A DNA stretch of 64,000 nt from Blastomonas sp. CACIA14H2. Its GTDB lineage: Bacteria > Pseudomonadota > Alphaproteobacteria > Sphingomonadales > Sphingomonadaceae. The stretch spans positions 45,931-109,930 of the forward strand of contig AYSC01000007.1 in NCBI GenBank assembly GCA_000503195.1, given 5' to 3'. Both the position numbers and the translations under genes were made by a program. Shown here piece after piece: positions 47,495 to 58,441 of the stretch. The notes beneath the pieces are model-generated. The model was not told the origin of the DNA. It worked only from the letters and a program-made list of their open reading frames with translations, and did not search any database. The stretch's first letter is position 1, and each line of letters begins with the position of its first letter.

Positions 47495-49642
47495 ATGCGT
47501 CGCACGCTTCTTACCGTCACTTCGTCGCTTTCGCTCGCCACCGCCCTGCTGGCCCCCCTTCCCGTGCTGGCGCAGCAGACCAGCCAGCCGGACGAGACCG
47601 CGTCCACCGATGACGATGACTTCCACCGCAACGGCGGCATCATCGTCACCGCGCCGTTCGTGCGCGATCTCAGCATTCTGGCGGGCACGTCCGAAATTTC
47701 GGGCGACACGCTGGCGCGCGAGGCGCGGGCGCAGATCGGCGATGCGCTGACCAAGCTGCCCGGCGTGTCGGCGACCAGCTTCACCCCCGGCGCGTCGCGC
47801 CCGGTGCTGCGCGGTTTTCAGGGCGAGCGCATCCGCGTGCTCACCGACGGCATCGGCACGATCGACGTGTCCAACACCTCGCCTGATCATGGCGTCACCG
47901 TCGAGCCGATCATCCTCGACCGGATCGAGGTGCTGCGCGGTCCTGCGGTGCTGCTGTTCGGCGGCCAGGCGGTCGGCGGCGCGGTCAACGCGATCGACAA
48001 GCGCATCCCGCGCGAGGTGCCCGAAGAGCCGTTCCATTTCGATGCGCTGGCCACCTATGGGTCGGCGGCGGACGAGCGCAGCATCGGCGCCAGCCTCGAC
48101 GTTCCGCTGACCTCCAAGCTGGTGCTGCATATTGACGGCAGCTATCGCAAGTCGGACGATCTCGAGGTCGGCGGCTTCGTGCTGTCCCCCGCGCTGCGCG
48201 CCGAGCAGCGCGAGATCGCGGCGGAAGAACGCGCCGAGGGCAATCTCGAAGAAGCGGCAGAGGCCGAGGAACTCGCGGGCCTGCGCGGTCGCATTCCCAA
48301 TACCGGCACCGAGACCTACAGCTTCGGCGCGGGCCTGGCCTATATCGGCGAAGGTGGCAGCTTCGGCATTTCGGGTAGCTATTACAACAGCCTCTATGGC
48401 GTGCCCGAGCGTCCCGGCGCGGGCCATCATCATGGTGAAGAGGAAGAGGGCGGCGCCGGCGGGGAGGAAGAGGAAGGCCCCGTCACGATCGGGCTCGACC
48501 AGATCAAGGTCGATTTCCGCGGTCAGGTCGACCTGCCCGGGTTCTTCGAGGCGCTGCGCCTGCGCGCGGCCTATGCCGATTTCAAGCAGACCGAGTTCGA
48601 GGGTGACGAAGTCGGCACCGTGTTCCGCAACAACGGCATCGAATCGCGGCTCGAACTCGTCCAGCGCGAGCGTGGCGGGTGGCGCGGCGCGAGCGGCGTC
48701 CAGTATGTGCACCGCGATTTCAGCGCGATCGGCGCCGAAGCCTTCGTGCCGCCGAACACGACCGACCAAGTCGGCATCTTCACGCTGCAAGAAGTGCGGC
48801 TGGGCCAGATCGAGCTCGAGGGTGCGGGGCGCTATGACCGCGTCGTGGTCAAGTCGCAGGATGTCGGCGTCGAGCGGCGCTTCAATTCCTATTCGTTCGC
48901 AGCAGGCCTCGCCTATCTGCCGACCGACCAATTGCGCATCGGCGTGAACCTCAACCGCGCCCAGCGCGCCCCGGCGGCCGAAGAGCTGTTCTCCAACGGC
49001 CCGCACATCGCCACGCAGGCGTTCGAGATCGGCAACCCGAATTTCACCACCGAGAAGAGCTGGGGCGGCGAGGCCTATATCCGCTATTCGACCCCGGACG
49101 TGAACCTCTCGCTGACCGGCTTCTACAATCGCTTCGACGATTTCATCATCGACGTGCCCACGGGGTTCGAAGAGGACGAGCTGCCGGTCTTCCAGTTCAT
49201 CCAGAACGACGCGAAATATTACGGCGTGGAAGCCGAAGCGTCGGTGGTGTTCGCGCGCGCCGGATCGTTCAAGTTCATCGCCGACGGCGTCGCCGACTAT
49301 GTCCATGCCTCGCTCGACGGCCTGGGCCCGGTGCCTCGCATCCCGCCGCTGCGCCTGCTCGGCGGGCTCGAAGCGCAGAGCGACGTGCTCAACCTGCGCG
49401 CCGAGGTCGAATGGTTCGACGACCAGGAGCGCAACGCCAATTTCGAGACGCCGACCGAGGGCTTCACGCTGGTCAATGCCAGCGCCTCGTGGAAGCCCTT
49501 CGGCGCGGCGCGCGGGGTGACGCTGATCGCATCGGCGAACAACATCTTCGACGTGGTCGGCCGCCGCGCCGCCAGCTTCACCAAGGACTTCGCTCCGCTG
49601 GGCGGCCGCGATTTCCGCGTGTCGGCGCGCTTCAGCTTCTGA
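47495..49642 (+). CDS. TonB-dependent receptor, probable zinc receptor (ZnuD-like)
   Basis: A 715-aa outer-membrane receptor. The signal peptide ends at VLAQQ (about residue 26), and the plug includes DALTKLPGVSATSF and EVLRGPAVLLFGGQAVGGAVN. An extracellular loop is extremely rich in metal-binding residues: GHHHGEEEEGG with H311-H313 followed by a second Glu run, as in ZnuD-type zinc receptors. The barrel ends with RVSARFSF. ATG 47495 is the natural start for the signal peptide. The Zur-like palindrome upstream and the loop together point to zinc; another divalent metal is possible. Confidence 0.85.
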   Translation: MRRTLLTVTSSLSLATALLAPLPVLAQQTSQPDETASTDDDDFHRNGGIIVTAPFVRDLSILAGTSEISGDTLAREARAQIGDALTKLPGVSATSFTPGASRPVLRGFQGERIRVLTDGIGTIDVSNTSPDHGVTVEPIILDRIEVLRGPAVLLFGGQAVGGAVNAIDKRIPREVPEEPFHFDALATYGSAADERSIGASLDVPLTSKLVLHIDGSYRKSDDLEVGGFVLSPALRAEQREIAAEERAEGNLEEAAEAEELAGLRGRIPNTGTETYSFGAGLAYIGEGGSFGISGSYYNSLYGVPERPGAGHHHGEEEEGGAGGEEEEGPVTIGLDQIKVDFRGQVDLPGFFEALRLRAAYADFKQTEFEGDEVGTVFRNNGIESRLELVQRERGGWRGASGVQYVHRDFSAIGAEAFVPPNTTDQVGIFTLQEVRLGQIELEGAGRYDRVVVKSQDVGVERRFNSYSFAAGLAYLPTDQLRIGVNLNRAQRAPAAEELFSNGPHIATQAFEIGNPNFTTEKSWGGEAYIRYSTPDVNLSLTGFYNRFDDFIIDVPTGFEEDELPVFQFIQNDAKYYGVEAEASVVFARAGSFKFIADGVADYVHASLDGLGPVPRIPPLRLLGGLEAQSDVLNLRAEVEWFDDQERNANFETPTEGFTLVNASASWKPFGAARGVTLIASANNIFDVVGRRAASFTKDFAPLGGRDFRVSARFSF

Positions 49643-50023
49643 TCCTTGGCGTCGCGGACGTCGCGCCTAAAGCCCTCCCCCTCGATGGGGGAGGGTTGGC
49701 TGGGGGTGATCGCGCCGGATTGCACCAACGGCGCATCATGCCCCAGCTACACCCGGCTGCCGCCTCACCCTCACCGCTGCGGCTAGGCTCCTGCGTCGCC
49801 AAGTCTCGCCGCCTCTCCCATCAAGGGAGAGGCGAACAATCGATGCGTCTGCCCTCTCCCCTCCCCCTGGGGAGGGGTGCCCGCAGGGCGGGGTGGGGCT
49901 GCGCCAACATTAAGCTACCGAGCCCAGCCCGGTCCGGCGAAATGGACTTTTCAGGCCCACCCCGGTCCGGCAAGCCGGACCTGCCTCTCCCGCAAGCGGG
50001 AGGGGAGGGAGCCACCTGACGGC
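49643..50023. repeat. Intergenic repeat cluster (family E and relatives)
   Basis: No gene is seen. A lone family E unit lies at 49671-49710; further GC-rich inverted units of the CTCTCCC...GGGAGAG kind follow at about 49810-49836, 49852-49905 and 49980-50010. Confidence 0.6.
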
Positions 50024-51628
50024 TCAAACCGTCGGCAGCACGTGGTCCCTGAATTGATCGCGCAGCGCCGTTTTCAGCAGCTTGCCGGTCGCGCTGTGCG
50101 GGAGCGAGTCCACGAACACGATGTCATCGGGCAGCCACCATTTGGCGACATGCTGCGAGAGATGCGCGAGGATCGCGTCCTTGCTCGGGCTGGTGCCGGG
50201 CTTGGGCACCACCAGCAGCAGCGGGCGCTCGTCCCATTTGGGGTGCGGCAGGCCGATCGCGGCGGCTTCCGCGACATCGGGCATGCCGACCGCCGCGTTC
50301 TCCAGATCGACCGAGCTGATCCATTCACCGCCCGACTTGATCACGTCCTTGGCGCGGTCGGTAATCTGCATCACGCCATCGGGATGGATCACCGAAACGT
50401 CGCCGGTATCGAACCAGCCGTCCTCGGTCAGCGCATCCTGTTCCGCCTTGAAATAGCGCTTGATGATCCACGGACCCCTGATCTGGAGGCGGCCGCTCGA
50501 CTTGCCGTCGCGCGGCAGCACCTTGCCCTCGTCGTCGACCACGCGCAATTCGACGCCGAAGGGCACCCGGCCCTGCTTGGTGACCAGATCGAGCTGCGCC
50601 TCGAAATCGAGATCGTCCCAGTCGGGCGACGGCGCGCCCATCGTGCCGATCGGCGAGGTTTCGGTCATGCCCCAGGCATGGTTCATCCTTGCGCCCATCT
50701 TCATGATCCGCTCGCACATCGCGCGCGGCGCGGCCGACCCGCCGATGGTGACCACCTGGAGATGTTCGGGCTTCTTGCCGGTGGCATCGATATGCTGGAA
50801 CATCGCGAGCCACACCGTGGGCACCCCGGCGGAATGCGTGACCTTCTCCGAATTCATCAGATCGCATAGCACCGCAGGATCGTTGACGGCGGAAAAGACG
50901 AACTTGATCCCCGCTGCCGCGCCGGCAAAGGGCAGGCCCCAGGCCGCGGCGTGGAACATCGGCACGACCGGCAAGGCCACCGATTGCGGCGACAGGCTGA
51001 ACACCGCCGGCTGCATCTCCGCCATCGCATGGATCACGGTCGAGCGGTGTTCGTAGAGCACGCCCTTGGGATTGCCGGTTGTGCCCGAAGTATAGCAGAG
51101 CATGCACGGGTCGCGTTCGGACCCTTCGTGCCAGCGATAGCCTTCGTCGCCGGTGTCGAGCAGCGCCTCGAAGCCCTGCACGGCCGATCCGGCGGGCGGG
51201 TCGAAACAGACATAATGCTCGATCGTCGTCCAGCGGCTCTTCATCTTGTCGATGATCGGCTGGAATGCCGCGTCATAGCACAGCACCCGGTCCTCGGCAT
51301 GGTTGGCGATATATTCGAGCTGCTCGTCGAACAGCCGCGGGTTGATGGTGTGGATCACCCCGCCCATACCGATCGCGCCATACCAGGCGACGAGATGGCG
51401 GCTGTGGTTCATCGCGAGCGTCGCGACGCGGTCGCCGGGTTGCAGGCCCAGTTTCACCAGCGCGCTCGCGAGCCGCCGCGCGTCGCGCGCGATGCCCGCC
51501 CAGTTCGTTCGCGTTTCGCTGCCATCGGCCCAGCGGGACACGATCTCGCGCCTGCCGCTCTCACGCTCGGCATGGTCGAGCAGCCGCATCACGCGCAATT
51601 CATAATCCTGCATGCCGCCAATGATCAT
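50024..51628 (-). CDS. Long-chain fatty acid--CoA ligase (AlkK-like)
   Basis: An ANL-superfamily acyl-CoA synthetase of 534 aa. It has [18 protein letters not shown] (AMP-binding signature), [42 protein letters not shown] and the C-terminal [12 protein letters not shown] lysine motif. Features such as the long central region resemble medium/long-chain fatty acid CoA ligases (AlkK group). ATG 51628 follows GGGAG; the frame upstream of it is not used. Confidence 0.9.
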   Translation of the reverse strand: MIIGGMQDYELRVMRLLDHAERESGRREIVSRWADGSETRTNWAGIARDARRLASALVKLGLQPGDRVATLAMNHSRHLVAWYGAIGMGGVIHTINPRLFDEQLEYIANHAEDRVLCYDAAFQPIIDKMKSRWTTIEHYVCFDPPAGSAVQGFEALLDTGDEGYRWHEGSERDPCMLCYTSGTTGNPKGVLYEHRSTVIHAMAEMQPAVFSLSPQSVALPVVPMFHAAAWGLPFAGAAAGIKFVFSAVNDPAVLCDLMNSEKVTHSAGVPTVWLAMFQHIDATGKKPEHLQVVTIGGSAAPRAMCERIMKMGARMNHAWGMTETSPIGTMGAPSPDWDDLDFEAQLDLVTKQGRVPFGVELRVVDDEGKVLPRDGKSSGRLQIRGPWIIKRYFKAEQDALTEDGWFDTGDVSVIHPDGVMQITDRAKDVIKSGGEWISSVDLENAAVGMPDVAEAAAIGLPHPKWDERPLLLVVPKPGTSPSKDAILAHLSQHVAKWWLPDDIVFVDSLPHSATGKLLKTALRDQFRDHVLPTV

Positions 51629-51704
51629 TCTTCTCTCCCGATGGTCTGGCCTTCGCAGGAGGCCGGTTCGATGGGGAGAGAGAAAGCCCGAAGCGGCGGC
51701 CAAG

Positions 51705-54700
51705 TCAACCGACGAGGCGCAATTCCGGTCGGCCCGCCGCGAGCTGCTCGATTTCGCGGACGTTGAGCCCCTCGACCAGGCGCAGCGCTGCCTGCGTTTC
51801 GGCATCGAGCCGGAAGCGGTTGCCGAGGCACACCGGCATCACCCGGCCCTCGCCCATGATCAGCCGCGCGTGCAGCTCGTCCTGCCCGCCACCGGCAGGG
51901 CCGACCAGCTCGGCGAGCCGCGCCAGCGCATCGGGATGGTGCACGTCGACATGCGCGCGGTGCCGCAGCACGACCTTGATCTGATCGAGCGGGCGCGCGC
52001 GGCGGATGGTCGCGCGCGGCGCCTGTTCCTCGCTCGACCGGTCGAACTCGAGCTCGACCAGCAGGCACGCCGATTGCGCCGCCCATTCGGGCATCGAGGC
52101 GACGATCTCGTCATCGAACGAGCTGGCCGAGAACTGGCCGCTCTCGTCGGACAGGTCGACCATCACGAAGGTGCTGCCGCGCTTGGACTGCCGCCGGTTG
52201 CAGCCTTCGACCAGCGCCGCGACCTTGGCGGTCTTGCGCTCTCCGACGCGCACCTCGAGCGTGTCGACCAGCAGCTGATAGGGCCGCGCGCCCTGCGCCT
52301 TGGCGGTCGCGGCAAATTCGGTCACCGGATGCGCGGAGAAGAAGAAGCCGAACGCCTCGCGCTCATAGGTCATCTTCTCGCCCATCGCCCAGGGCTTGGC
52401 GGGCGCAAGCCGCAGCGACTGGCCGGGCTGCTGGACATCGCCGAACAGCCCGCCCTGCCCGCTGGTCCGCTGGCGCTGCGCTTCGGCGGCGACCGCCATC
52501 ACCGTGTCGGCCGAGGCGTGGACAACCGACCGCTCGAGCCCAAGGCCATCGAAGGCGCCTGCTGCGGCCAGGCTTTCGATCTGGCGCTTGTTGACGGCCC
52601 CGGCGTCGATCCGGTCGGCGAGATCGCCCAGGGACTTGAACGGCCCGCCGGCCTGGCGCGTCGCGACCACGCCCTCCATCGCCTTTTCGCCGACATTCTT
52701 GAGCCCCGCGAGCGCATAGCGCACCGCCAGCCCTTCCTCGGTCTGCTCGACCGAGAATTCGGCCTCGCTCGCATTGATGCACGGCGGCAGGCAGGCGATG
52801 CCGAGGCGGCGCATGTCATCAACGAAGATATTGAGCTTGTCGCTCTGGTGCATGTCGAAGCACATCGACGCGGCAAAGAATTCGTGCGGGTGATGCGCCT
52901 TGAGCCAGGCGGTCTGGTAGGCGAGCAGCGCATAGGCGGCGGCGTGCGACTTGTTGAAGCCATAGCCTGCGAACTTGTCGATCAAGTCGAACAATTCGTT
53001 GGCCTTCTTGGCATCGATATCGTTCTTCGCGGCGCCCTCGACAAAGCGGCCGCGCTGCTTGTCCATCTCGGCCTGGATTTTCTTGCCCATCGCGCGGCGC
53101 AGCAGGTCTGCATCGCCGAGCGAATAGCCCGCGAGCACCTGCGCGGCCTGCATCACCTGTTCCTGATAGACGATGATGCCGTAGGTTTCCTTCAGGATAT
53201 CCTCGAGCAGCGGGTGCGGATAGGTGATCGGCTCGCGCCCGTTCTTGCGCGCGCCGAAGCTCGGGATATTGTCCATCGGGCCCGGCCGGTAGAGCGACAC
53301 GAGCGCGATGATATCGCCGAACGCGGTCGGCTTCACCTGCGCGAGCGTGCGGCGCATCCCTTCGGATTCGAGCTGGAACACGCCGACGGTGTCGCCGCGC
53401 TTCAGGAGCTCGTAGGTCTTGGCATCGTCCCAGGGCAGCCGCGACAGATCGACCTCGACGCCGCGCTTGGCCAGCATCTCGACCGCCTTGTGCAGCACCG
53501 ATAGCGTCTTGAGGCCGAGAAAGTCGAACTTCACCAGCCCTGCGGTCTCGACATATTTCATGTCGAACTGGGTGACCGGCATGTCCGATCGCGGATCGCG
53601 ATAGAGTGGCACCAACTGCGCCAGCGGCCGGTCGCCGATGACGACGCCAGCGGCATGGGTCGAGCTGTGGCGTGGCAGGCCTTCTAGCTGCATCGCCAGA
53701 TCGAACAGCGTCTTGACCTCACTATCGTCGCGATACTGGTTGCGCAGCTCGTCCACGCCTGCGAGCGCGCGGTCGAGCTTCCACGGGTCGGTCGGATGGT
53801 TGGGGACGAGCTTGCACAGCACGTCGATCCGGCCATAGCCCATCTGCAGCACGCGGCCCGTATCACGCAGCACCGCGCGCGCCTTCAGCTTTCCGAAGGT
53901 GATGATCTGCGCGACATGATCGCGGCCATATTTGGCCTGGACATAGCGGATCACCTCGCCGCGCCGCGTTTCGCAGAAGTCGATATCGAAGTCGGGCATC
54001 GACACGCGTTCGGGGTTGAGAAAGCGCTCGAACAGCAGGCCCAGCTTGATCGGATCGAGATCGGTGATCGTGAGCGCCCAGGCGACCGCCGAGCCCGCGC
54101 CCGACCCGCGCCCCGGACCCACCGGGATATTGTGATCCTTGGCCCATTTGATGAAATCGGCCACGATCAGGAAATAACCGGGAAAGCCCATGCCGACGAT
54201 CACGTCGACCTCGAACGCGAGCCGGTCGAAATAGGCCTTGCGTTCGTCCTCGGTCAGGTCGGGATAGGCTTCGAGCCGTTTTTCCAGCCCGGCAAACGCA
54301 TCGGCGCGCAGCTGCGCGGCCTCGCCCTCGAGATCGCCTGCGAGGCTGGGCAGGATCGGCTTGCGCTTGGGCGGCGCATAGGCGCAACGCTGCGCGACGA
54401 CGAGCGTGTTGACCAGGGCCTCGGGCAGATCGCTGAACAGCTCGCGCATCATCGGCGCGGACTTGATCCACGCCTCGGGCGAGCTCCGGTCGCGATTGGC
54501 GGCGCCGACATATTCGCCGCGCGCGATGCACAGCATCGCATCGTGCGCGGCGTGGAAGCCGGGATCGGCATAGCAGGCGGGGTTGGTCGCGACGAGCGGC
54601 AGGCCGCGCGCATAGGCCAGATCGAGCAGCGCGTTTTCCGCCAGCGTCTCGATCTCCTCGCCGCGGCGGCACAGCTCGATGTAGAGGCGATCACCGAACA

Positions 54701-55190
54701 GCGCCTGGAGCTGGTCGCAATAGCGCTCGGCCTCGTCCTGCTGCCCGGCGGCGAGCAGCTTGACCAGAGCCCCCTCGCCCGCGGCGGTTAGCGCGATCAC
54801 GCCCTCGGTGCGGCCCTCGAGCCGGTCGAACGGCACATGCGCGGGCAGTTCGAGCGGACGGTCGAGATGCGCGTGCGAGACGAGATCGCACAAATTGTCA
54901 TAGCCCTTCGCGTTCTGCGCATAGAGCGCCAGCCAGTCGAGCGTGGGCGATGCGGGATTGCTGCCGGGCCGCGCGACGCACAACAAGGTGCCGACGATCG
55001 GCTGAATCCCCGCATCGAAACAGCCATCGGCGAAGGCCATGCCCGCATAGAGCCCGTTGCGATCGGCGAGGGCGATCGCGGGAAAGCCTCGGTCGCTTGC
55101 GGTCTTGGCGATTGCCTTGGGCTCGATCGCGCCTTCGAGCATCGTATAGGCGCTGAACACGCGCAGCGGGACGAAGGGTTCATAGGGCAT
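51705..55190 (-). CDS. dnaE: DNA polymerase III alpha subunit
   Basis: Replicative polymerase, 1161 aa. Parts in order: an N-terminal PHP domain (FVPLRVFSAYTMLEGAI), the polymerase palm with GPGRGSGAGSAVAW and the aspartates in MPDFDIDFCE, the fingers region with YQEQVMQAAQVLAGYSLGDADLLRRAMGKK, the helix-hairpin-helix and C-terminal OB-fold region (FVMVDLSDESGQFSASSFDDE). ATG 55190 (MPYEPFVPL) is used; a TTG two codons earlier is in frame. Ribosome binding is weak. Confidence 0.97.
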   Translation of the reverse strand: MPYEPFVPLRVFSAYTMLEGAIEPKAIAKTASDRGFPAIALADRNGLYAGMAFADGCFDAGIQPIVGTLLCVARPGSNPASPTLDWLALYAQNAKGYDNLCDLVSHAHLDRPLELPAHVPFDRLEGRTEGVIALTAAGEGALVKLLAAGQQDEAERYCDQLQALFGDRLYIELCRRGEEIETLAENALLDLAYARGLPLVATNPACYADPGFHAAHDAMLCIARGEYVGAANRDRSSPEAWIKSAPMMRELFSDLPEALVNTLVVAQRCAYAPPKRKPILPSLAGDLEGEAAQLRADAFAGLEKRLEAYPDLTEDERKAYFDRLAFEVDVIVGMGFPGYFLIVADFIKWAKDHNIPVGPGRGSGAGSAVAWALTITDLDPIKLGLLFERFLNPERVSMPDFDIDFCETRRGEVIRYVQAKYGRDHVAQIITFGKLKARAVLRDTGRVLQMGYGRIDVLCKLVPNHPTDPWKLDRALAGVDELRNQYRDDSEVKTLFDLAMQLEGLPRHSSTHAAGVVIGDRPLAQLVPLYRDPRSDMPVTQFDMKYVETAGLVKFDFLGLKTLSVLHKAVEMLAKRGVEVDLSRLPWDDAKTYELLKRGDTVGVFQLESEGMRRTLAQVKPTAFGDIIALVSLYRPGPMDNIPSFGARKNGREPITYPHPLLEDILKETYGIIVYQEQVMQAAQVLAGYSLGDADLLRRAMGKKIQAEMDKQRGRFVEGAAKNDIDAKKANELFDLIDKFAGYGFNKSHAAAYALLAYQTAWLKAHHPHEFFAASMCFDMHQSDKLNIFVDDMRRLGIACLPPCINASEAEFSVEQTEEGLAVRYALAGLKNVGEKAMEGVVATRQAGGPFKSLGDLADRIDAGAVNKRQIESLAAAGAFDGLGLERSVVHASADTVMAVAAEAQRQRTSGQGGLFGDVQQPGQSLRLAPAKPWAMGEKMTYEREAFGFFFSAHPVTEFAATAKAQGARPYQLLVDTLEVRVGERKTAKVAALVEGCNRRQSKRGSTFVMVDLSDESGQFSASSFDDEIVASMPEWAAQSACLLVELEFDRSSEEQAPRATIRRARPLDQIKVVLRHRAHVDVHHPDALARLAELVGPAGGGQDELHARLIMGEGRVMPVCLGNRFRLDAETQAALRLVEGLNVREIEQLAAGRPELRLVG

Positions 55191-55235
55191 GGGCAAACGC
55201 TACCGACTGGTCCGCGATTCGAAAACCGGCGCGGA

Positions 55236-55574
55236 TCACTCCCCGGTGGATAAATCCCTGGCCGCGATCTTGCGCCGCACGTCGCGGACGGTCGACCAGA
55301 TGCCGTAAAGGATCAGCACGGCCAGGAAGACCCACACCCAGGCGGGAATGTTGCGCCCGGCAATTGCCAGATAGACATAGGCCGAGACGAAACACGCGCC
55401 TGCGCAAAGCACCGGCAGCACCGTCGGCTTGCCCGCGCGCGCGTTGCGCACCAGCCAGGCGATGCTCGCCAGGAACAGCGGGATCGCGCCGATATAGATG
55501 CTCGCGAAGATCACCGGATTGACGCCATATTGCGCGCCCAGTCCGTTGGCCCAGGTGCTGATGGCGTCGATCAT
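55236..55574 (-). CDS. Small membrane protein, function unknown
   Basis: A 112-aa protein with three hydrophobic helices (about 20-42, 50-70 and 76-95) and a short basic C-terminal tail DVRRKIAARDLS. It precedes dnaE on the same strand by about 45 bases. It is conserved-looking but not recognised. Confidence 0.6.
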   Translation of the reverse strand: MIDAISTWANGLGAQYGVNPVIFASIYIGAIPLFLASIAWLVRNARAGKPTVLPVLCAGACFVSAYVYLAIAGRNIPAWVWVFLAVLILYGIWSTVRDVRRKIAARDLSTGE

Positions 55575-55609
55575 CGGTGCGGTGTCCTTGCTGTCAGGTC
55601 ATTGTTCCA

Positions 55610-55690
55610 CGTCACCCCCGCGCAGGCGGGGGTCCCGCTTGTCCTCAATGGTAAGAGAAAAGCGGGATTCCCGCTTTCGCGGGCATGACG
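55610..55690. repeat. Palindromic repeat, family A (reverse orientation)
   Basis: ACGTCACCCCCGCGCAGGCG at the left and GCTTTCGCGGGCATGACG at the right; it lies between the glutathione peroxidase stop and the small membrane protein start. Confidence 0.8.
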
Positions 55691-55728
55691 GGGCTATAAC
55701 AGAATTTTCGACCGCCGCACGCGCAGCG

Positions 55729-56205
55729 TTACAGCAGCTTCTCGATATCCGCCTTGAGCTGCTCGGGCTTCACCATCGATCCGTAGCGCGCGACGACATT
55801 GCCCTTGCGGTCGATCAGGAACTTCGTGAAGTTCCACTTGATCGCGCGGCTGCCCATCAGGCCGGCCTGCTGGCTCTTGAGATATTTCCACAGCGGATCG
55901 GCTTCCTCGCCATTGACCGCGATCTTGGCGGAGAGCGGGAAGGTCACGTCATAGGTCAGCGAGCAGAAATTGCGGATCTCTTCCGCATCGCCCGGTTCCT
56001 GCGCGCCGAACTGGTTGCACGGATAGCCCAGCACCTCGAACCCGCGATCCTTGTATTCGCGATGCAGCGCCTCAAGCCCCTCATATTGCGGCGTGAACCC
56101 GCATTTGGAGGCAGTGTTGACGATCAGCAGCACCTGACCCTGATAATCGGAAAGCGGCTTGGTGCTGCCGTCGGGCAGCGGCATCGTGTAATCGAAAACG
56201 GTCAT
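55729..56205 (-). CDS. Glutathione peroxidase family protein (cysteine type)
   Basis: A 158-aa thiol peroxidase that reduces hydroperoxides with thioredoxin or glutathione. The active site cysteine is C35 in [11 protein letters not shown]; the glutamine in [12 protein letters not shown] and the tryptophan in [11 protein letters not shown] complete the tetrad. The start overlaps the lolD stop as ATGA, so it is third in the lolC-lolD operon. Confidence 0.94.
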   Translation of the reverse strand: MTVFDYTMPLPDGSTKPLSDYQGQVLLIVNTASKCGFTPQYEGLEALHREYKDRGFEVLGYPCNQFGAQEPGDAEEIRNFCSLTYDVTFPLSAKIAVNGEEADPLWKYLKSQQAGLMGSRAIKWNFTKFLIDRKGNVVARYGSMVKPEQLKADIEKLL

Positions 56206-56876
56206 GCGATCCTTCCATCGTGCAGGCGGACAACCCGGTCCATGCGCGTGGCCAGTCTTTCGTTATGGGTGGCCACCAATGCCGCGCTGCCCTCTTCCCT
56301 TACAAGATGCAGGAACTCGTCGAACACTCTGTCCGCGGTCGCCTCGTCCAGATTTCCGGTCGGTTCGTCGGCAAGAACGACCTTCGGCCGGTTCGCCAGC
56401 GCGCGCGCGACCGCGACGCGCTGCTGCTCCCCGCCCGACAGCTGGCTCGGCCGATGGTCGAGCCGCTGGCCGAGCCCGAGACGGGAAAGCAGCTCGGCGG
56501 CTCGATCCGAAGCCTCGTCGCGGGTGCGGCCCATGATCAGCTGCGGCAGCACGACATTCTCGCGCGCGGTAAAATCGGGCAGCAGATGGTGGAACTGATA
56601 GACAAAGCCCAAAGCCGTCTTGCGCAGGCGGGTGCGGCCGTTGCTGTTCAATTGCGCCGCCTCTTCGCCCGCGATGCGGATCGATCCCGTAAAGCCGCCC
56701 TCGAGCAGGCCCACCGCCTGCAACATCGTCGACTTGCCCGATCCCGAAGGCCCGAGCAGCCCGACGATCTCGCCCGGCTCGACCGCCAGATTGACCCCCT
56801 TGAGCACGTCGATGGTGACGCCGCCCTGCGCGAAGCTGCGGCGGACATCGGTGAGCAGGATGACGGCATCACTCAT
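56202..56876 (-). CDS. lolD: Lipoprotein-releasing ABC transporter ATP-binding protein
   Basis: ATPase of the Lol system that extracts outer-membrane lipoproteins from the inner membrane. The 224-aa protein has Walker [12 protein letters not shown] (about 42-52), the signature [15 protein letters not shown] and Walker [13 protein letters not shown]. It overlaps the lolC stop by eight bases and the peroxidase start by four. Confidence 0.94.
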   Translation of the reverse strand: MSDAVILLTDVRRSFAQGGVTIDVLKGVNLAVEPGEIVGLLGPSGSGKSTMLQAVGLLEGGFTGSIRIAGEEAAQLNSNGRTRLRKTALGFVYQFHHLLPDFTARENVVLPQLIMGRTRDEASDRAAELLSRLGLGQRLDHRPSQLSGGEQQRVAVARALANRPKVVLADEPTGNLDEATADRVFDEFLHLVREEGSAALVATHNERLATRMDRVVRLHDGRIA

Positions 56877-58107
56877 AACGCAGCACCTGCACGGGATCGG
56901 TCGAAGACGCCTTGAGCGCCGGGTAGAGCGTCGCGAGGAAGCTGAACAGCAGCGCCATGGCGGCAATGCCTGCCACCTCGAAAGGGTCGGTGCGGCTGGG
57001 CAGTTCGGTGAGGAATCGGATCGACGGGTCCCAGAGCTGCTGACCGGTCACGAACTGGACGAACAGCACGATGCTCTGCCGGAAATAGAGGAAGACGAAA
57101 CCCAGCCCCAGCCCCGCGACCGTGCCGAGCGATCCGATGATCAGCCCCACGGTGATGAAGATCTTGAGCAGCGAGTTGCGGCTCGCCCCCATCGTGCGCA
57201 GGATCGCGATGTCGCGGGTCTTGGCGCGCACCAGCATGATCAGCGAGGACAGGATGTTGAACACCGCGACGAGGATGATGATCGACAGGACGATGAACAT
57301 CGCCACGCGCTCGACCGCCAGCGCCTCGAACAGCGAGGCGTTGATCGTGCGCCAGTCATTGACCACCGCCTGACCGCGCAGCTTCGCCTCGAGCGGCGCG
57401 AGGATCTCGCGGACCTTGTCGGCATCGCGCGTGGTGACCTCAATCATGCCGACCTGATCGCCGAGCAGCAGCAGCAGTTGCGCATCCCTGATCGGCATGA
57501 TCACGAAGGCCTTGTCATAATCATAGACGCCGATCTCGACGATCGCGGAGACCTCGTACAGGATCTCGCGCGGTACCGTACCGAACGGGGTCGAGCGCCC
57601 CGCCGGATTGATGATCGTGATCTTGTCGCCGATATTGACGCCCAGATTCTGCGCCAGCCGCGATCCGAGCGCGACCTTGGAGGCGCCCGCCTTGAGCTCG
57701 GCGACCGAACCCAGCACCGTCTTGTCCTTGAGCGCGGCGATATCGGGCGCATCGGTGCCGCGCACCAGCACCGCCTCCACGCGGCCGTCGAAATTGATCA
57801 GCAGCGGCTGTTCGATCAGCGGCGATGCCGCGACGACACCGTCCATCCGCCGCGTTTCCTTCAGGATATCCTGCCAGTTGTTCAGACGCCCGCCATAGCC
57901 CTGGACCACGGCATGGCCGTTGAGCCCGACGATCTTGTCGAGTAGCTCGGCGCGAAAACCGTTCATCACGCTCATCACGATGATCAGCGCGGCAACGCCC
58001 AGCGCCACCGCGACCAGACTGATCCCCGCAACCAGGAAGATGAACGCCTCGCCCCGCCCGGGCAGAAGATAGCGCTTGGCAATCGTCCATTCGAATGTGG
58101 ACAGCAT
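56869..58107 (-). CDS. lolC: Lipoprotein-releasing ABC transporter permease
   Basis: Integral membrane partner of LolD, 412 aa, with the MacB/FtsX topology: one N-terminal helix (about 20-45), a periplasmic domain (about 50-265) and three C-terminal helices, the last region containing [15 protein letters not shown]. It starts [20 protein letters not shown] as in the LolC/E family. A single permease gene of the hybrid LolF/LolCE type is likely. First gene of the lolC-lolD-peroxidase operon. Confidence 0.93.
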   Translation of the reverse strand: MLSTFEWTIAKRYLLPGRGEAFIFLVAGISLVAVALGVAALIIVMSVMNGFRAELLDKIVGLNGHAVVQGYGGRLNNWQDILKETRRMDGVVAASPLIEQPLLINFDGRVEAVLVRGTDAPDIAALKDKTVLGSVAELKAGASKVALGSRLAQNLGVNIGDKITIINPAGRSTPFGTVPREILYEVSAIVEIGVYDYDKAFVIMPIRDAQLLLLLGDQVGMIEVTTRDADKVREILAPLEAKLRGQAVVNDWRTINASLFEALAVERVAMFIVLSIIILVAVFNILSSLIMLVRAKTRDIAILRTMGASRNSLLKIFITVGLIIGSLGTVAGLGLGFVFLYFRQSIVLFVQFVTGQQLWDPSIRFLTELPSRTDPFEVAGIAAMALLFSFLATLYPALKASSTDPVQVLRYE

Positions 58108-58441
58108 GGGGGAGAACCGACCTTTCGGGACACGCGCCGGCCGAGGGGATCAGCGGCGCTGCTGGGCTTTTTCCATTAACCAGCGCATGCGGGGCTGACA
58201 ATGGCTGATCCCTGAACGAACCCCTGTTGCACATAAAACACAGAAAGGATCAAAAATGAGGGCAAGCCGCGAATTCCGCTAGCTTCGACCGGCGCGTTAC
58301 GGAATCATGACAGCGCGGATCAAGCGGCTACGGCCATGGGTTCGGGGATAGTTTCCGTCGTTTTGGGGAAAGCGGCGGTTACCTAGGGTTCAGGATTTGC
58401 GAGCGAGCCTTTCGGGCATCAGCGCGCGATATGAACCTGAT
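58108..58441 (+). ncRNA. Candidate small RNA ending at an orphan terminator
   Basis: No protein gene of ordinary size is seen on the plus strand here, yet the stretch ends in a strong intrinsic terminator (58442-58480). It contains the inverted pair GGGTTCA (58386-58392) with TGAACCT (58432-58438) around a small GC hairpin. It also has an eight-codon frame (58256-58282) with AAAGGA six bases before its ATG. The 5' end and identity (sRNA or leader) are unknown; it does not match the tmRNA, SRP, RNase P or 6S patterns I know. Confidence 0.4.

Noticed and set aside
58108..58441. tmRNA, 6S or SRP RNA in the gap before hsp20
   Set aside because: No tag-coding sequence, no 6S-like central bubble and no SRP GGAAGCAG core could be read; only a generic candidate RNA is kept.
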